A DNA stretch of 64,000 nt from positions 5,631,501 through 5,695,500 of the forward strand of contig CM034102.1 of NCBI GenBank assembly GCA_019914945.1, read 5' to 3'. The notes under the pieces were generated by a model that saw only the letters and a program-made list of their open reading frames with translations, made no database searches and was not told where the DNA came from. Shown piece by piece: positions 48,877-63,949 of this stretch (position 1 is the stretch's first letter; each line of letters begins with the position of its first letter). Source of the stretch: Typha latifolia. Taxonomy: Eukaryota > Streptophyta > Magnoliopsida > Poales > Typhaceae. The translations under genes were made by a program, and so were the position numbers.

Positions 48877-49429
48877 ATCACGACCCATTACTCAAGTACA
48901 CCCTTATCCAACATCATCTTACCTCTTCAACTTAAATATCCTAAAGTATTTGATTCCCATCAATCAATAGTATATTACCCTTTGCTTAGCGAATATCAAG
49001 ACTAAGACATTAATTTTGAGCCCTACTATATACTACTAATATAATTCCCTCGTCCCTTACTTCAGCTGGGGATGTGTCAAGTAAATATGCCACGAAAATC
49101 CAAGTTTTTAAGTAAACATAGGCAATAAGTTAAGAGTGTCTAGTTGTAATTTTTTTTTCCTTTTTGGCAGAGATGAATAAGAGAGCTTACTGGACTCAAC
49201 TTTCATTCATCGAATAGCCTGCTTCATCTCATATTGTTAGTTATAAGAAATTCTCTTGTCATTTAGCAATAGAAATATTCCTCTCCTTTCTGCTCTAAAC
49301 GCTTTGTTTTATATGTTATATAATCAAATAATATCATTTTTGCATGTATTCATATAGAAAACAGATGGACATATATATAGCTTCTACGGTATAAAACATG
49401 AAAAAACCCATAGACACAAGTATGTATCT

Positions 49430-50330
49430 AAATACTAGGCAATGATATCACTTGTTCGCTCAAGTAAAAGTCCGTAGAAATATTAAGAACGAAAGCAGGG
49501 ATGAACGCTAAGATTTTAACGTGGAAAAACCCAAACGGGAAAAAACCACGGATCCAAACTCGGATCAAAACCAATCACTAGAATAGTAGCAGTTACAAGA
49601 CTGACTCTCAAAACAACCCGTCGAACCAAACGACTTTGTTCCTCTCAATCTTGCTCGCTAGAACCCACGATTCACCGCTTCTCGTGATTGAAATCCAATC
49701 TTAGTAACCCTCGAGATTGATCTTTCGTCTAGATAGCCTTTAAGACGAAAGATTAAGATTTGTAGATGAGAAGAGCCTTGTTAGTTGAAGAACCGATGTA
49801 GTCTCAAGAAGTCTCCTTCAATAATGCTTCTTCAACCACCCTAGAGATAGGGTTTCACAATCCTTATATATGATCTCCAAGATAGAGTCAAATTCAAATT
49901 TTATCCGCACTCATGAAAGTACAAGATAGAGCCAAATCCTAATCTTATCCGTACTCACGAAAGTACAATATTCTTAAACTTTGTTGGTGCGTTCGAACGG
50001 GCTCGAGTGCGTTCGAACGCAACAGCTTGAATTTTTCAGGTTGCGTTCGAATGCGTTTATAAACGCAGCTCTCGGTCTGTGTGAACGCAATACCCGTTCG
50101 AACGCGTTTGTGAACACGGCTCTCTGTCTGTGTGAACGCAGTATCCGCGTTCGAATGCGTTTGTGAACGCGGTGTGAACTCGACGGCTTTTCTCCAATAA
50201 TCTTGCAATTCTTCAAACTAGAGATATTCTAGACTTGTATAAAGCTCATATACATAAAAAAATATACTTAAAATATTTTGTACACAATTGCCAACAAATA
50301 AAAACCTAACAAAACACCTTGCAAAAAAGA
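49430..50330. mobile_element. Possible solo LTR or retrotransposon remnant
   Basis: Contains TTTTAACGTGGAAAAACCC, a motif I associate with LTRs of plant copia elements, and moderately unique sequence with no protein frame. It holds the CGTTCGAACG minisatellite. No target duplication or LTR pair found; the limits are approximate. Confidence 0.3.
49989..50185. repeat. Minisatellite with palindromic CGTTCGAACG core
   Basis: Imperfect units of about 53-54 bp, each with GCGTTCGAA(C/T)GCG, TTTGTGAAC, CGGCTCTC and GTCTGTGTGAACGC, plus two shorter GTTCGAACG units at the left. It is open in several frames on both strands simply because of the repeat. Confidence 0.75.
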
Positions 50331-51365
50331 TATGTGAGTACAAGCTTTAATTACTTATCCTTTTAGAACAAGAGGGATTGATGTTTGGTGCTATCAATTT
50401 GTAAGCAATCCGTGCTTCCCCGCAACTAATATAAGGTCTAGGACTGTATTAGACTCTGGTAGTGTAATATCATGGGGTAAAAATGTTAGTTTTTGTTTCT
50501 GAAATTTAATATAAAAAATAATAAATATTATTTAATATAAATAATAATAATAAAAAGTTTAAAGAAATTTAACATGTGAGGCACATCGAAGTGTAACTGT
50601 CATAAAGGAAAGTGACGCCCTTTGTGCAAGGTTACTGACTTATCTTTCCTCTAACGTATAACATAAAACATCGTTCTTATGTTGTCAGATAGCACAGACC
50701 TGCGACGCTTCTCTCTGAGAATCGTACTCCTCCAATCCGATTAAAATAATATATAAGAGAAAAATTAAGAAAAAAGTACCCGATGCTTTTATATTTGAAT
50801 TAGAATTTTGTGATATATTTTCTCATAAACAAAGAGGAGTATTTCTAGTTGTTTAGTGCTTTCGAATTTCTCTAAAACTTATAACCCTCAAATAAATTCA
50901 GCTTATTAATTATTTTAAAAATGACCGCTACTAGTCTTTTAAAATTTTTGTAACATTGAGTTTTAAATTTCTTTAATTTTTAAATTTAAATAACAAGAAA
51001 AAACTTGAAACACATATAATAGTACTATTAAAACAAGATGGTCAGTGGCTAAAATTATCTTGAGAGCAATTAGACTTTGTAAAGAATAAAAGTTAGAAAG
51101 AGAGAGATCTTGAGTTGAAAAATGAATGGGAGATCCAAACATATGCTGTTTACTATGTGAGACCAAAACTTTTTGAACTGATAATGTTCCATGTCTCAAG
51201 TAAATTTAGACGTGCTTTTCAATCGAAACAAAATCTACTCAAAAGCTGTGAAGATTAGAGCCCAAAAAAAAAAGTTCCAACAAAATGTGCAATTTGATGT
51301 TCCAAAACAAGAAATAGTAAGTAGCCTTTTGTGTGAATCTATGTAACCAACACCAAATAGATCCT

Positions 51366-53393
<2,028 letters not shown>

Positions 53394-53499
53394 CTTTCTC
53401 TCTCCTCCCCCGTTGGGTCAATGTTGCTCTCTCGAGGCATCGAAGTCAATGCACTCGCGTGTTAAACGTACCAAAGGAGCTACATTAAGAGAGAAGACT

Positions 53500-53645
53500 C
53501 TCTCTCTCTCTCTCTCTCTATTTCTTTTTTTTTGTGAGGAAAAAAAAGTGGGAAGACTCTTCTTCTCTCTTCTCTCTTCTCTCTTCTCTCTTCTCTCTTC
53601 TCCCTTCTCCCTCCTCTCACTTCTCTCTTCTCTCTTCTCTCTCTT
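53500..53645. repeat. CT-rich tract upstream of the WRKY gene
   Basis: A CT run (53500-53519) then repeated CTTCTCT units (about 53557-53645), 110-250 bp upstream of the WRKY start codon. On the WRKY coding strand these read GA-rich, in the likely leader or promoter. Confidence 0.75.
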
Positions 53646-55176
53646 ATTATTATTTTAAGGATTAATTAGATTAATGGTGGCTGCACGAAACTGTGATCCA
53701 TCTGACAAGGATACCAAAGTCAAGTGGGAAGAAGTCATGTGATTCAAGATCGTTTCTTTCCATCCTTTGTTTGGATTGTCTAAAGATTGAAGTGTTCCAT
53801 CCCTTTAAGTCCTTGGTGGGAGCTCTTGGTCAGCTCTTTGGAATTTTAGGGCATGCAATTGCTACCAATGGGAGGAGATTAGGAGAAGCACTGCAGCTCC
53901 TTACCCTTGTATGCAGGAGTTACGTACACTTTGTTTTACTTGGCAGTACTTGGTTGGGTGAGGAAGCTAAAAAGAGTCGTGATTGTAGGAAATTCTTGCA
54001 GCTGGTGCTGCGGTGAATCGGGTCAACTAAAACATTTTTTTTAAATAAAACTAAACCAATTAATAACACGTAAACCCGTGTACAAACTACAGGAGGCTAT
54101 GGTAGGCTGGCGGCTATCATATAATACCCGATACTCGATACGAAATATTAAACTATATTCGTCCTAGAATTCTTTTTATTATTATTATTATTTTTTTTTA
54201 GTGATAGAGTTCATATTAGATACAGTAATTTTCCATCCGCTTTCCTACTAAGATAAATAAGAATTCTGGAGAATTAGAAAGAAAAAAAATGAGAATTTAT
54301 TGACTTATTTTGATTCAAGATACCACATTTTTTCCCCAAGAATAATCAAATTAACAATTTGCGTCAACTTCGTCTTAATGGATAAAATATAAATGCATCA
54401 CAATAAGAAAAATAAATCATTTACTATTTCTACATGAAGCCATTTCTTTATAACAATATTCAAATCGCGTCTTGGGTCAACTTCATCGCAATGGGTGTAT
54501 CCATCCTGCAACTCATATTAAATCCATTTATTTTCCATCTCTTAATAACCTAAAAGAAAATTCTGCAGAAGAAAGATGAAAAAAAAAATAAAATAGAAAT
54601 CATTTAAAACGAAATAAAAATAGAAAATTTCTAATAAGAAATAGTAGACTTACTGCAAAGCTATAGGCTACGTGTGTGATGTATTTAATTGATAAAAAGT
54701 AAGAAAGGAAAGTAAGATTTTTTAAGTTTAGTTATAGGCTTTGTGATGTTTGAACGACCAAAATTTTATTTCGGTTCAATCCACTTTCCAGTCACTTTCT
54801 AATTTTTGATAATAATTATTCGCTTTCAATTAATACTAATAGATTATGACACTTGCTAGAATTAATTTGACTAAAAATTTAAACTACTCTTTTTTTTTCT
54901 CTCTCAACTTCTTCTTAAATAGATGATATATAAGATGTGTTTGATTGTTAGAAAACAAAATTTAGTAAAAAAAAGATTAGAATTATTTTTAGTAGGTAAG
55001 TAAGTAAGTAAGTTACTTCTTTACTGGGGCGATTCTATCTTAATAAATTAGAGGAGTTTGAGTTATTAGTGACCAGTTTAAGATCCTTAATGATTGTGGT
55101 CAACTGCGGTTAGTAGTAGACTTTCAGCTGTTAGTATGAGGGCGTGGTTACTGGTTAGGATCTAAAAAGAGTTAGA

Positions 55177-55360
55177 TTAATCAACCATCATCTCAACGTG
55201 GAAGGAAGAGCCCTGTACGAAATCCCAGGACAGCTTTGGGATCCACTCCGGTAGTTCGTCAACTATAGCAGTAGACCTCCCCGCTTCAGCTTCGTATTCT
55301 CTTTGCTTTTGTTGTGGATCCTGTGCAGCTCCGGATGCAGGAATCTCTTCAGCTAATTTA
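55177..55360 (-). other. Possible orphan terminal exon or gene fragment, about 60 codons
   Basis: Minus-strand frame beginning just after a strong acceptor (a T-rich run then CAG at 55363-55361), with unbroken coding-like composition, including DELPEWIPKLSWDF, to a TAA. GC content stands out from the surroundings. I do not recognise it and find no upstream exons; it could be a relic or captured piece. Confidence 0.3.
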
Positions 55361-58300
55361 CTGAAAAAAAAATGAAAATTTTGCACAAAACACCCCGCAT
55401 TTAAAATAAATTTGGTGCATGGAATCCGACACTTTATTTGTTACGTTAATTTAATGCATTCACTGTAAGCGTAGCTTGACTCAGGACCAAAATTAGGCTT
55501 ACTTCGTGAAAATAAAAAATCTAACTCCGAAGTGTTTTTATTTTTATTTTTATAGTGGAGTAGAAACTTGATGACATTTTAATTAAATAGATATAGAATT
55601 CAAACTAAGAAGCACTCATATCATTAGTTAAATACATACTCATTCCACTTAATTGTAGACTGTTATATATTTTCAAGAAATTTATTTATTTTCCTGTTTA
55701 ATATGTCAGTCAATTTTAGCCTGAACAAAAATATAAGACTTTAAAATAGAAAATTAAAATAAAGAAAGTACTCTTTATTTGACTTTAAAGATGGTTCTCC
55801 TCTCTACCTTTGACCTTAATCTTAAAAAACTTAGTGAGGGATATAAAAGACAATTTTGCATTAGAATCGACGTCAGCGTAGTTTCGAAGTAAAATGTAGG
55901 GTTGTAGCCATAATAAAGGTAAAACACAGGGGGTCTTTGATAAACTTTCCAAAATTTATAAATTAATCTTGCAATGAGCCAATAGTGTTTGTTATATCTT
56001 GGCACGAAAATACGAGCTACAGCTGCCAATATGCTATAAGTTGATAGTTTCAAGTTAGCTCCAAATCCAATGACAAAAACAAAGTTCAATTTGTATCCAT
56101 TTAGAATCTTGCCCCTAGGGAATGCCTCCATGGTTTTAATTCCCCCCCTTCGGATCTTGCTATTAGTAAACGATCACAACTAATATTAATTCATTTCGAG
56201 GCACTAAAATATTAATTTCCCTCTTCTAACCTGCCACATAACTCATGCCTCATTCAAACTTGTATGTATATATACCCTTCTGATCATCCCTCAAAATTTG
56301 TATATATTTATCTTGAGTATTTATTTTATTTTTTTCCACTGATTACTAAGATTTTAATTTACAGAAATTAAGAAGGGCATACATATAAATAAGAAATTTT
56401 GGAGGGGTATACATGGGAAAATATATATACTAATCTAAAACTTACCTGATTCAATAAATGAGTTAGGTCTTGGAAGTCGTGCTTATCTAATTAATTCATG
56501 TTAAGAGGTATCCCAACTTGATCCATGTAAACTATGTTATATATAATTTAGGTTGGTTTGACCCTTGTTTAGTCTATCAACAAGATAGGGATCAACCCAC
56601 TGATTTGCCTATTAAGCAAATCCGGCATGTTATCCCATTACCTATCACGTTATCATGTCACATAAATGATACCCTCGTTAAGTACAAAGACTAACCTCAA
56701 GTTTAATCAGTTAATCCTTAATATAAGGCGTTAATCGATCATGTAGGTCTGACCGTTGGTAAAGAAAATTAAACTATGGTCGTTTGAAAATAGAAAAAAA
56801 GAATTACACTTAATCTCGCGAACTAAGTAGTACATATAACATTTTTATATCCACATAAAATCTTTGAATTAAGAAAAGTGTTCATATAACTTCTGAACGA
56901 AAAAAAATGTAACTATATGGATATGAAAAACAGTGATATTTTATAACCCTAGAACTACCTAAGCATGTATAATCTCTAATCTAAGAGCGGCTTTGTTACA
57001 AAATAGATCTGGAATGATCATTTTGTAGGATGATTCTGAGATTTTGAGAGGTAGTAATATCGGAAGTCTAGGATCTAATAGATTTAGAATGAAGTCAATC
57101 GGAAATCTGGATGGAAAGTTATTATTAAAATAGTGGAGCAAGGTCAGATCAAGGCATAACGGTAAATATCCGATGTTGCAGCGGTCGTCGGAGAGTGGTG
57201 GACGGCCAAGGGTGGTGGTGGACAACTGTAAGATAGGGTGGCTGCTAGTGGAGGTAAGTTGAGATGCTTCTACAACTATGATCTACTCTTAGAAAGATAA
57301 AGACAATCCAACGGTTAAGAGAAAAAAATAAAGACGATAAAAAATATTACCTAAACTCAAATTCACTCAAATTCCTAGCAGATGCGGATTATCCAATTTA
57401 TTTAAAATTTAAAATATTAAAATAAATCTAAATAACTAACTTGACTCAATTCAAATTAACTCAACTTAACCCACGTGGTCGAATCGTAACATACTTCTAC
57501 TAGGTAGACCAAGATTACTACAATTATAGGTGAATAGAGCCAAGGCTTTGTGATCTTAGACTCAACCATTTCTCTTCATCCTAACATATATTTTTATTAG
57601 GCATCATTTGGCGAAACAAAAAGATAATTCATAAATAATATTATGCTTATTTGTTATCTATAGTTTAGAGGAGAGTTATCCTTATTTTGGTTGTAATAAT
57701 AGAATAGAAGATCTCATGGATAAAGAGGTATTTAATTATTAAAATATAAAATAAGGATAATTATTAAAATATTAAAATATCCTTGATACTTTTAAAAGCG
57801 TGTAGTTATTCTTTATTTTTAGTAGTATTTTCTTAAATATCTATATTAATTTTAAATATTGTTGAGTCTTTTCTCCCTTATTCCACCTCTAAGTTAAAAT
57901 AAAAAAACAGGGATAATAGATATGGTATTCATGATATTAGTAGTACTATAGGGATATATATTTACCATATTATTGAGTATACTAAATTTAGATGGTGTTT
58001 GACCATAAATTATGAGTAAAAGATCTAATTTATGGATATGTGTTTCTTATTTTTCAACTAAATGAACACTTATGATATCAGAGCAAGAAGCCATAAATTA
58101 ATCATATAATATTAATCTTTTTCTAAAGATATAAATTATTTATTCATTTAATTGGGTTTATCAAAATGTCTTGAGCGCAGAAGTAAAATAGAGTGTTGAA
58201 ATACAAAATATAAATTAATTATTCTATAATAATTTAATATTTTAGAGTAGTTGGTAAGTTCTAATCACCTAACACAACTAATGCTTATTGTTATTATTAG

Positions 58301-59929
58301 TGGAAATGTATTTAAAATGTCTGTGGAACTATTATTTTTTCCATCTTAATTTAATAGAAAAGCTCTAATAAATATTTGCGGCATTTTTACTACCATTGTT
58401 TTCAATATTCACTACAACCTTGCCTTTTATACTACCAGTTATTGGAATTAAATATAACCTTGCTTAAATACCACTTTTGATCTAATATTACACAAACTAA
58501 AAAAAGAAATAAAATTATCATAGTAAACTCATATATAAAGATATAAGTGGAAAACTCTCTTGATAGAAAAAAAAAATCACTAGCAACATTTAATCTATTA
58601 TGCAAGATATAAAGAGACTTTAAAACATATTGAATGATGTACGTATATTATCTCTCTATAGCTATAGAGCAACTCATAAGTATTTTCGTGTTTATCTTAC
58701 ATCATTTGTGGTGTTAAACACCTCGCACCACTATATGACTTTCTATGCACCATCACAAATCTATCGCAAACTCTCGGTCTAACTACCATAAATATTTGTT
58801 TGCTATCCGAAACTCGAAAGGCTAATCATCTAATACTTCTCACTATCTCATATTTCATCAAGAAGACTAAAACATAGTGAATTAGTACTAATGCATTATT
58901 CATCGACAAACAATAAAACTAATAATAATAATAATTTATAAAACCACACTTATACAAAGAATAACTAATAACATATTAGTTAATTCCGTGCGAAATCATG
59001 GACAATAGAACCATTAAAATAGGATGCTCCTTCCAAGTTCCTCTATTGATCCCCACTAGGACAAGTAAGATAGGATATTGGGAGTCTATTGATAGGTATT
59101 GATATAAAAAATCAATTGCGTATAGGAACAAACATAAGCAGGCCCACATTATCCACAAGAAAATTGCAAATCTATTTGAAGTAAACTATCTACATCTCTA
59201 TACAACTTTAGCCACAAGTTTACATAGATATTCCGAGGTCTAGTTTTATGCAACACTCTCAAGTCTTAATTCTGAGTGGGATAATATGTCAGCTTTAATT
59301 TGCCAACTTCTTAATTCTAAAAGGTAGCTGAATTGGAAAGGTTGATGAATAATTGTTACAGGATTATGTTCCTAATTATAAAATAATAAGGTGGAGTTTT
59401 CTTTTTTGTGGTGCTTCTCGGATTAACATTGATTTTGATCCTTCATTTGTTTCTAATTAATGAGATACTTGGAGCAAATCAAATATCAATCCCAATCTTA
59501 GACCGGCTTCTGACGTGCTTAGTTTAATTCTCTTAACTTCTATGAAAAATTCTCTTCTTAATATTTAATCTCTAGATATTTTTATTATCTTAATGCATGT
59601 ACGACAAGAAAAGAAAGAGAAGATATTTGACAATAATGCTGATCTCTTGTGCTAATTAGAAAAAAGTAAAAGAGATAAAGAAGAGTTATGCTAATATATT
59701 GAGATGTATATTAGTATATAGATCATCTTAATTGATAGTAATATATTTACACCAAATATGGGAGGATAAATATGCTATGAAATAAAAGACATATCTTGAT
59801 AGTATCCAGAGAATATTATGATATAATAAGTCACAATAATATAATACTATAATGTAAGAGATTATGATATTTTAAAAGATATTCTACATTAATAAGAAGA
59901 AAAAAAATCTTAACTTTCTCTTAAAAAAA

Positions 59930-60014
59930 TGTTAGAATTTAAAAATATAAAAATAATTTTCTTTAATAGCTTAAACTCTTAAAGAAATTAGTGAGTTGGC
60001 AGATGTGCCTAACA
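59930..60014 (+). mobile_element. Solo-LTR-like sequence related to the 9.8-kb TRIM-like element
   Basis: Starts TGTTAGAATTTAAAAATAT and ends GTGCCTAACA. It resembles the minus-strand LTR at 9965-10036, sharing TATAAAAAT, TAGCTTAA and TGTTA words in the same order. No PBS or partner LTR is adjacent. Confidence 0.35.
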
Positions 60015-61643
60015 TAATATATGCTTTAATACTAATTATTCTAACATTTAAGTTGTTAAAATGATGATTTAATATTTTAAATTCTAACCACAAAAAAAAA
60101 AAAAAAAAAGAAGAAGAAGAAGAAGCCATGTATGAAATTCCACATGCTAATGAACAATTGTTAAGAAATGAATATTTGATGCATGGAATCCTCTCATCTA
60201 AAGACTGCGGAAAGTAAGGTAGGAGAAGTCTTTATGTTGTACATTTCGAAAGCCAAGAAGAGCAAGAATGGTTGTTGGTGTGGTTAGGTGTGTGTATGAT
60301 ATTATTTAATTTCAAACATAAAAGTGATTTATTATTTTAAAAACAACATCTTTGTAACAAAATATCTTAAAGCTCAAGAAAGTATATTTGTAAAGTAATT
60401 CTTTTGATTAATAAAATAATTTAAATACTTTTATTTATGCTAAATATATAATATTATAATTTAGTCAAAAGTTTACTAAGCCATAGTAACGCAAACAAAC
60501 AACTTAGTAAAAGTTTATGGCTCTAAGTACAGGAAATAAATTGTAGATAACCCTGTCCTTTTTGTTTGTTTAAAATATAGAATACTATTGGATTTTTAAT
60601 ACAGGAGCATATTTACAAAAGTATCCCTAAGGCCCATCTAGATGTAGCCGGCCCGAGGCTATACGCTCGACGTTACCGATTCCAGGCATCCGGGGAAAAT
60701 CTACCCGTCCGTCACCTGCCAACGATCTATTCCAACGGTCCAGATTACACGACGAGATCAAGGCAAGTTTGTTCTCTTCCGTGCCACAGCCAGAATAATA
60801 GGGTTTTCCACATCCTAATATAGCAGCAAAATATAGATAGAGATACTAGTAGAGGAATAACTTAGATTATATATTCCAAGTTTTTGATTTAATTCCAAAG
60901 AGAGATAAACTCAATCTGCTTCCAAATCCAATTTCTCTTTTGCACTTATTCCTAATTCCTCCTCGCTATTCGCCTCCCGATTCCGAGACCCGGATAGCAT
61001 TTGGGCAAGAAGGACTACGTTTACAATTACAAGCATCGGTGAAGAAGGCTTCCATTCCCTTCTTTTTATCGCCGCCGGCTCTGCCGTACCAATCACGGCC
61101 TCTGGTTCTTGGAGCTGGAATAAGGGGGAGGATAAAGCGGCAATTAGAGAGAGTCGTTCGTTCGCTGTAAGCGTTTCTTCGTCTCTTATTCTACCAATTC
61201 ACGTAGATAAGTGCTGCGCTGGGCTTTGTCTAGGGTTTGTTTGGGTCGGCGATCTCCTTTTCGTGGGTGAGAGGGATCGGTTCTTTTGATCCTTTTAGGG
61301 TTTCGGTGTGTGCTCCCGTGGAATCATGCCGAGGTGAGGGGCTCCTGAAGCCGTTTTGTGTACTTCGATGAGAATGCTGGATGTGTAGATAGTTTTTCCT
61401 AATCTCTGGATAGGCCGCCAAGGATAGCGAATTCAAATTCTTTTTTATTGAACGATTTGGTCAAGAATTGAAATTGGAAGGGGCGATTTAATTCCTTTTT
61501 CTTGCTGACCCTATAGCGGGTTATTTGGCTTCTTTTGGGATTGAGTATTTTTGCAAGAAAGTTGCAGTTAATTGTTTGTTTTAGAGAAGGATTGTATATT
61601 GAAGTGGGAGTAGCATATATATAGATGGTGGTCCTTGTCCGTC

Positions 61644-62689
61644 ATGGATAGAAGTGAGCCCGCGCTCAAGCCGGAGTGGTTGAAATCGCGGAACGGGGTT
61701 GTGGCCAACAATGGCACTTTGAACCATCAAACCAGTACTTCCTCACTTTCAGGTCTATTATTTCTTCTTGCGCATGTATGTTACTTATAGTTGGTTATTG
61801 TACTAACTAGTGGTTTTGATTGTTGTAGTTGAACACCATATAGGGATTTTTTCCAGAAACAGATCATGTCTTGTTCACCATGAGAGGAACTTGTCATCCT
61901 CCTTGCGGAGGTGTTCAAGCTCAAATGGCGCGAGGACCCATGATAAGGATCGCGCTGGGAAGTCACGAACATACAGTAGTTTTGGTAGGAGCAATCGTGA
62001 GAGAGAGCTAGACAAGGATTTTAATTTCCGTGACAGAGGTGATAGGTCAGTTTTGGTGGACAATGGGTTCCATGACAATTTGGAGACGTTTCTCACAAGT
62101 AGTTCTGAAAGGGATACCTTGAGGCATTCTCACCCCGTGGTACCAGGGAAGACGATTGGGACATTAACCAGAGGACTAGGACTTAATTCAAGTAATGGTA
62201 TTAGGGGGAGGACAAAGAGTGCCTCCTTTGAAAAAGATTTTCCATCTCTCGGAGCTGAGGAGAAGAATGGACACCCAGATGCAAGCAGGGTATCATCTCC
62301 TGGTATTAGCCTCCCTATTCAAACAACTCCATTAGGTACTGCAACCATACCTGGGATTGATACCTGGAACTCCGCATTGGTAATTCCTGTGAAAGCTGCA
62401 GAAAATGGATTAGGCCTCTCATCCAAACAGCAGACTGCTGCTACTCCTGTGACAGTATTAAATATGGCTGAAACAGTGGCACAAGCTCCATCACGATTTC
62501 GCAGTGCTCCCCAGGTAGACTGTCGGATACTCTATTATAAAACTTTTTCCTTGCTTGAGAAATTTTCCATGTCGTCATATTACAATGTTATTTTTTCAGT
62601 TATCAACTCAGACCCAGAGGATTGAGGAACTAACTCTTCGACAGTGCAAGCAGCTCATACCTGTGACACCTTCAATGCCTAAAGCATCT
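61644..62689 (+). CDS. Ser/Arg-rich plant protein of unknown function, N-terminal 3 exons, partial
   Basis: Coding exons 61644-61752, 61829-62514 and 62600-62689; the gene continues past the right edge. The frame holds across both junctions (donors GTCTAT and GTAGAC). The N-terminus MDRSEPALKPEWL is followed by a Ser/Arg/Asp-rich, apparently disordered stretch (SSSLRRCSSSNG, then RERELDKDFNFRDRGDR). The segment SASFEKDFPSLGAEE contains an FPSLG motif, seen in several RNA-associated proteins. Exon 3 encodes IEELTLRQCKQLIPVTPSMPK, which I recall from large conserved plant proteins of unknown function; I am not certain. Nuclear or RNA-related work is only a guess. The intron after exon 3 begins GTAATA and is at least 1.3 kb long. 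Confidence 0.7.
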
Positions 62690-62765
62690 GTAATATTTTT
62701 ACCTTTTGTTGTAGCCTTAGCTATTTCTTTCTGATTTTATTAGAATCTTCTGCTTAATATTTTGT

Positions 62766-63080
62766 ATTTATGATGGATAGTTATACCATATCTTCTGATT
62801 TGTTCTTACTGGAAGACATACTCCATCAAGGGCCCTTCATTGTGGTCATCTCGCTCCAATATGTCCTAGTATGCTCTCATATGGAGAATAATTATCTATT
62901 GATTGTCGTGCATTTCTGTGTTTATGATGGATAGTTACACCATATTTTCTGATTGTTTTTACTTTTTACTAGAAGAGATCTCCATCAAGGGGCCTTTCTG
63001 CTTTGTGGTCATCTACTCATCACATTCCAATATGTCCTAGTATGCTCTTATATGAAGAATCTTTGTCTATTAATTATATC
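62766..63080. repeat. Tandem duplication, two copies of about 155 bp, in an intron
   Basis: Both copies contain TTTATGATGGATAGTTA, then CTCCATCAAGGG, TGTGGTCATCT and CCAATATGTCCTAGTATGCT in the same order. The copies differ by small indels and substitutions. Confidence 0.8.
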
Positions 63081-63890
63081 TGAAGAATTGAGATTGCTTT
63101 TCTACGCACATTTATCTATCAATCTATCAATTTCATATACATTGGAGAAGAATGTTATGCATGTTCATTTCAGCCTGATAGTTCGCTTTTAGTATTGCCT
63201 TCCATTAACCTATCCATTCCTTTGACATGTTTAGCATCAGTTAATTGATATGTTAAATAGTTGTAAGTAGTTTTTGTCTTTTTATCTTAGAAATTTGGTT
63301 ATACTAGTGCTAAGTTTCATGGTAAATAGCTGAAGTTTTTTATCCCAACGTTTATTACATCCTCTGAATAGTCTCCTCTGATAAAGACAACAATCTTTTT
63401 GTGTAGTCGAAATATATTTCATTTGGTGACTAGATATTTAGAATTGTTGTCAGGAAACATGTACTTTGCTTGTGGGCTCTTTTGAATAACTATGTATGGA
63501 TATTTATGTTTATACTGTTCTAGCATGTGTTTCAGTAGGCTTTAGTTAAGTTAATTTTCTCCTGGGCACTTTAGATATGTTATAACATTATCTACAGATA
63601 CACATGTATTTAAGCATATGGACATGTTACAACATGCACGATACATTATTACCTTATATATATATATATATATATGAGTTGCGGCAGTACATGCGTGCTC
63701 ACCAAACTACCATTCTTCATCTCCAGAACCCTAAAGATCCCCAATCCCCATTGGCTCCCTTCATCTCAATCTGATCCATATCTATTTTTATAACAATTAG
63801 CTACCACTCCTCCCCTCCTCCAATCCCCCTGATCCCGAATTCTCGAACGATTCAGTGCCCTTAATGCTTATTTATTAAAGTCCAATAATA

Positions 63891-63892
<2 letters not shown>

Positions 63893-63943
<51 letters not shown>
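63893..63943. repeat. CT microsatellite
   Basis: About 25 CT units in the large intron at the right edge. Confidence 0.9.

Positions 63944-63949
<6 letters not shown>

Larger units (their letters stand above)
47086..51365. other. Repeat-dense intergenic region
   Basis: No intact gene. It contains one end of a hAT-like element (47098), TTTTA repeats near 47235-47267, a two-unit tandem repeat (48012-48310), a hAT MITE (48347-48876), an LTR-like stretch with a minisatellite (49.43-50.33 kb), and AT-rich DNA before the WRKY 3' end. Confidence 0.55.
53646..61643. other. Long AT-rich intergenic region and 5' leader of the rightmost gene
   Basis: No complete gene in about 7.9 kb. It contains a possible orphan exon (55177-55360), a solo-LTR-like sequence (59930-60014) and very AT-rich DNA. 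From about 60.63 kb the composition rises in GC. The stretch 60.9-61.64 kb is probably the leader region of the rightmost gene, with a candidate leader donor, CT then GTAAGCG, near 61166. Confidence 0.5.

Noticed and set aside
53693..54016. Plus-strand frame of 107 codons
   Set aside because: No family features and no splice or promoter support; lies in the WRKY upstream region.
56959..57225. Minus-strand frame of 88 codons
   Set aside because: Composition resembles repeat-derived sequence and starts without ATG; no recognisable domain.
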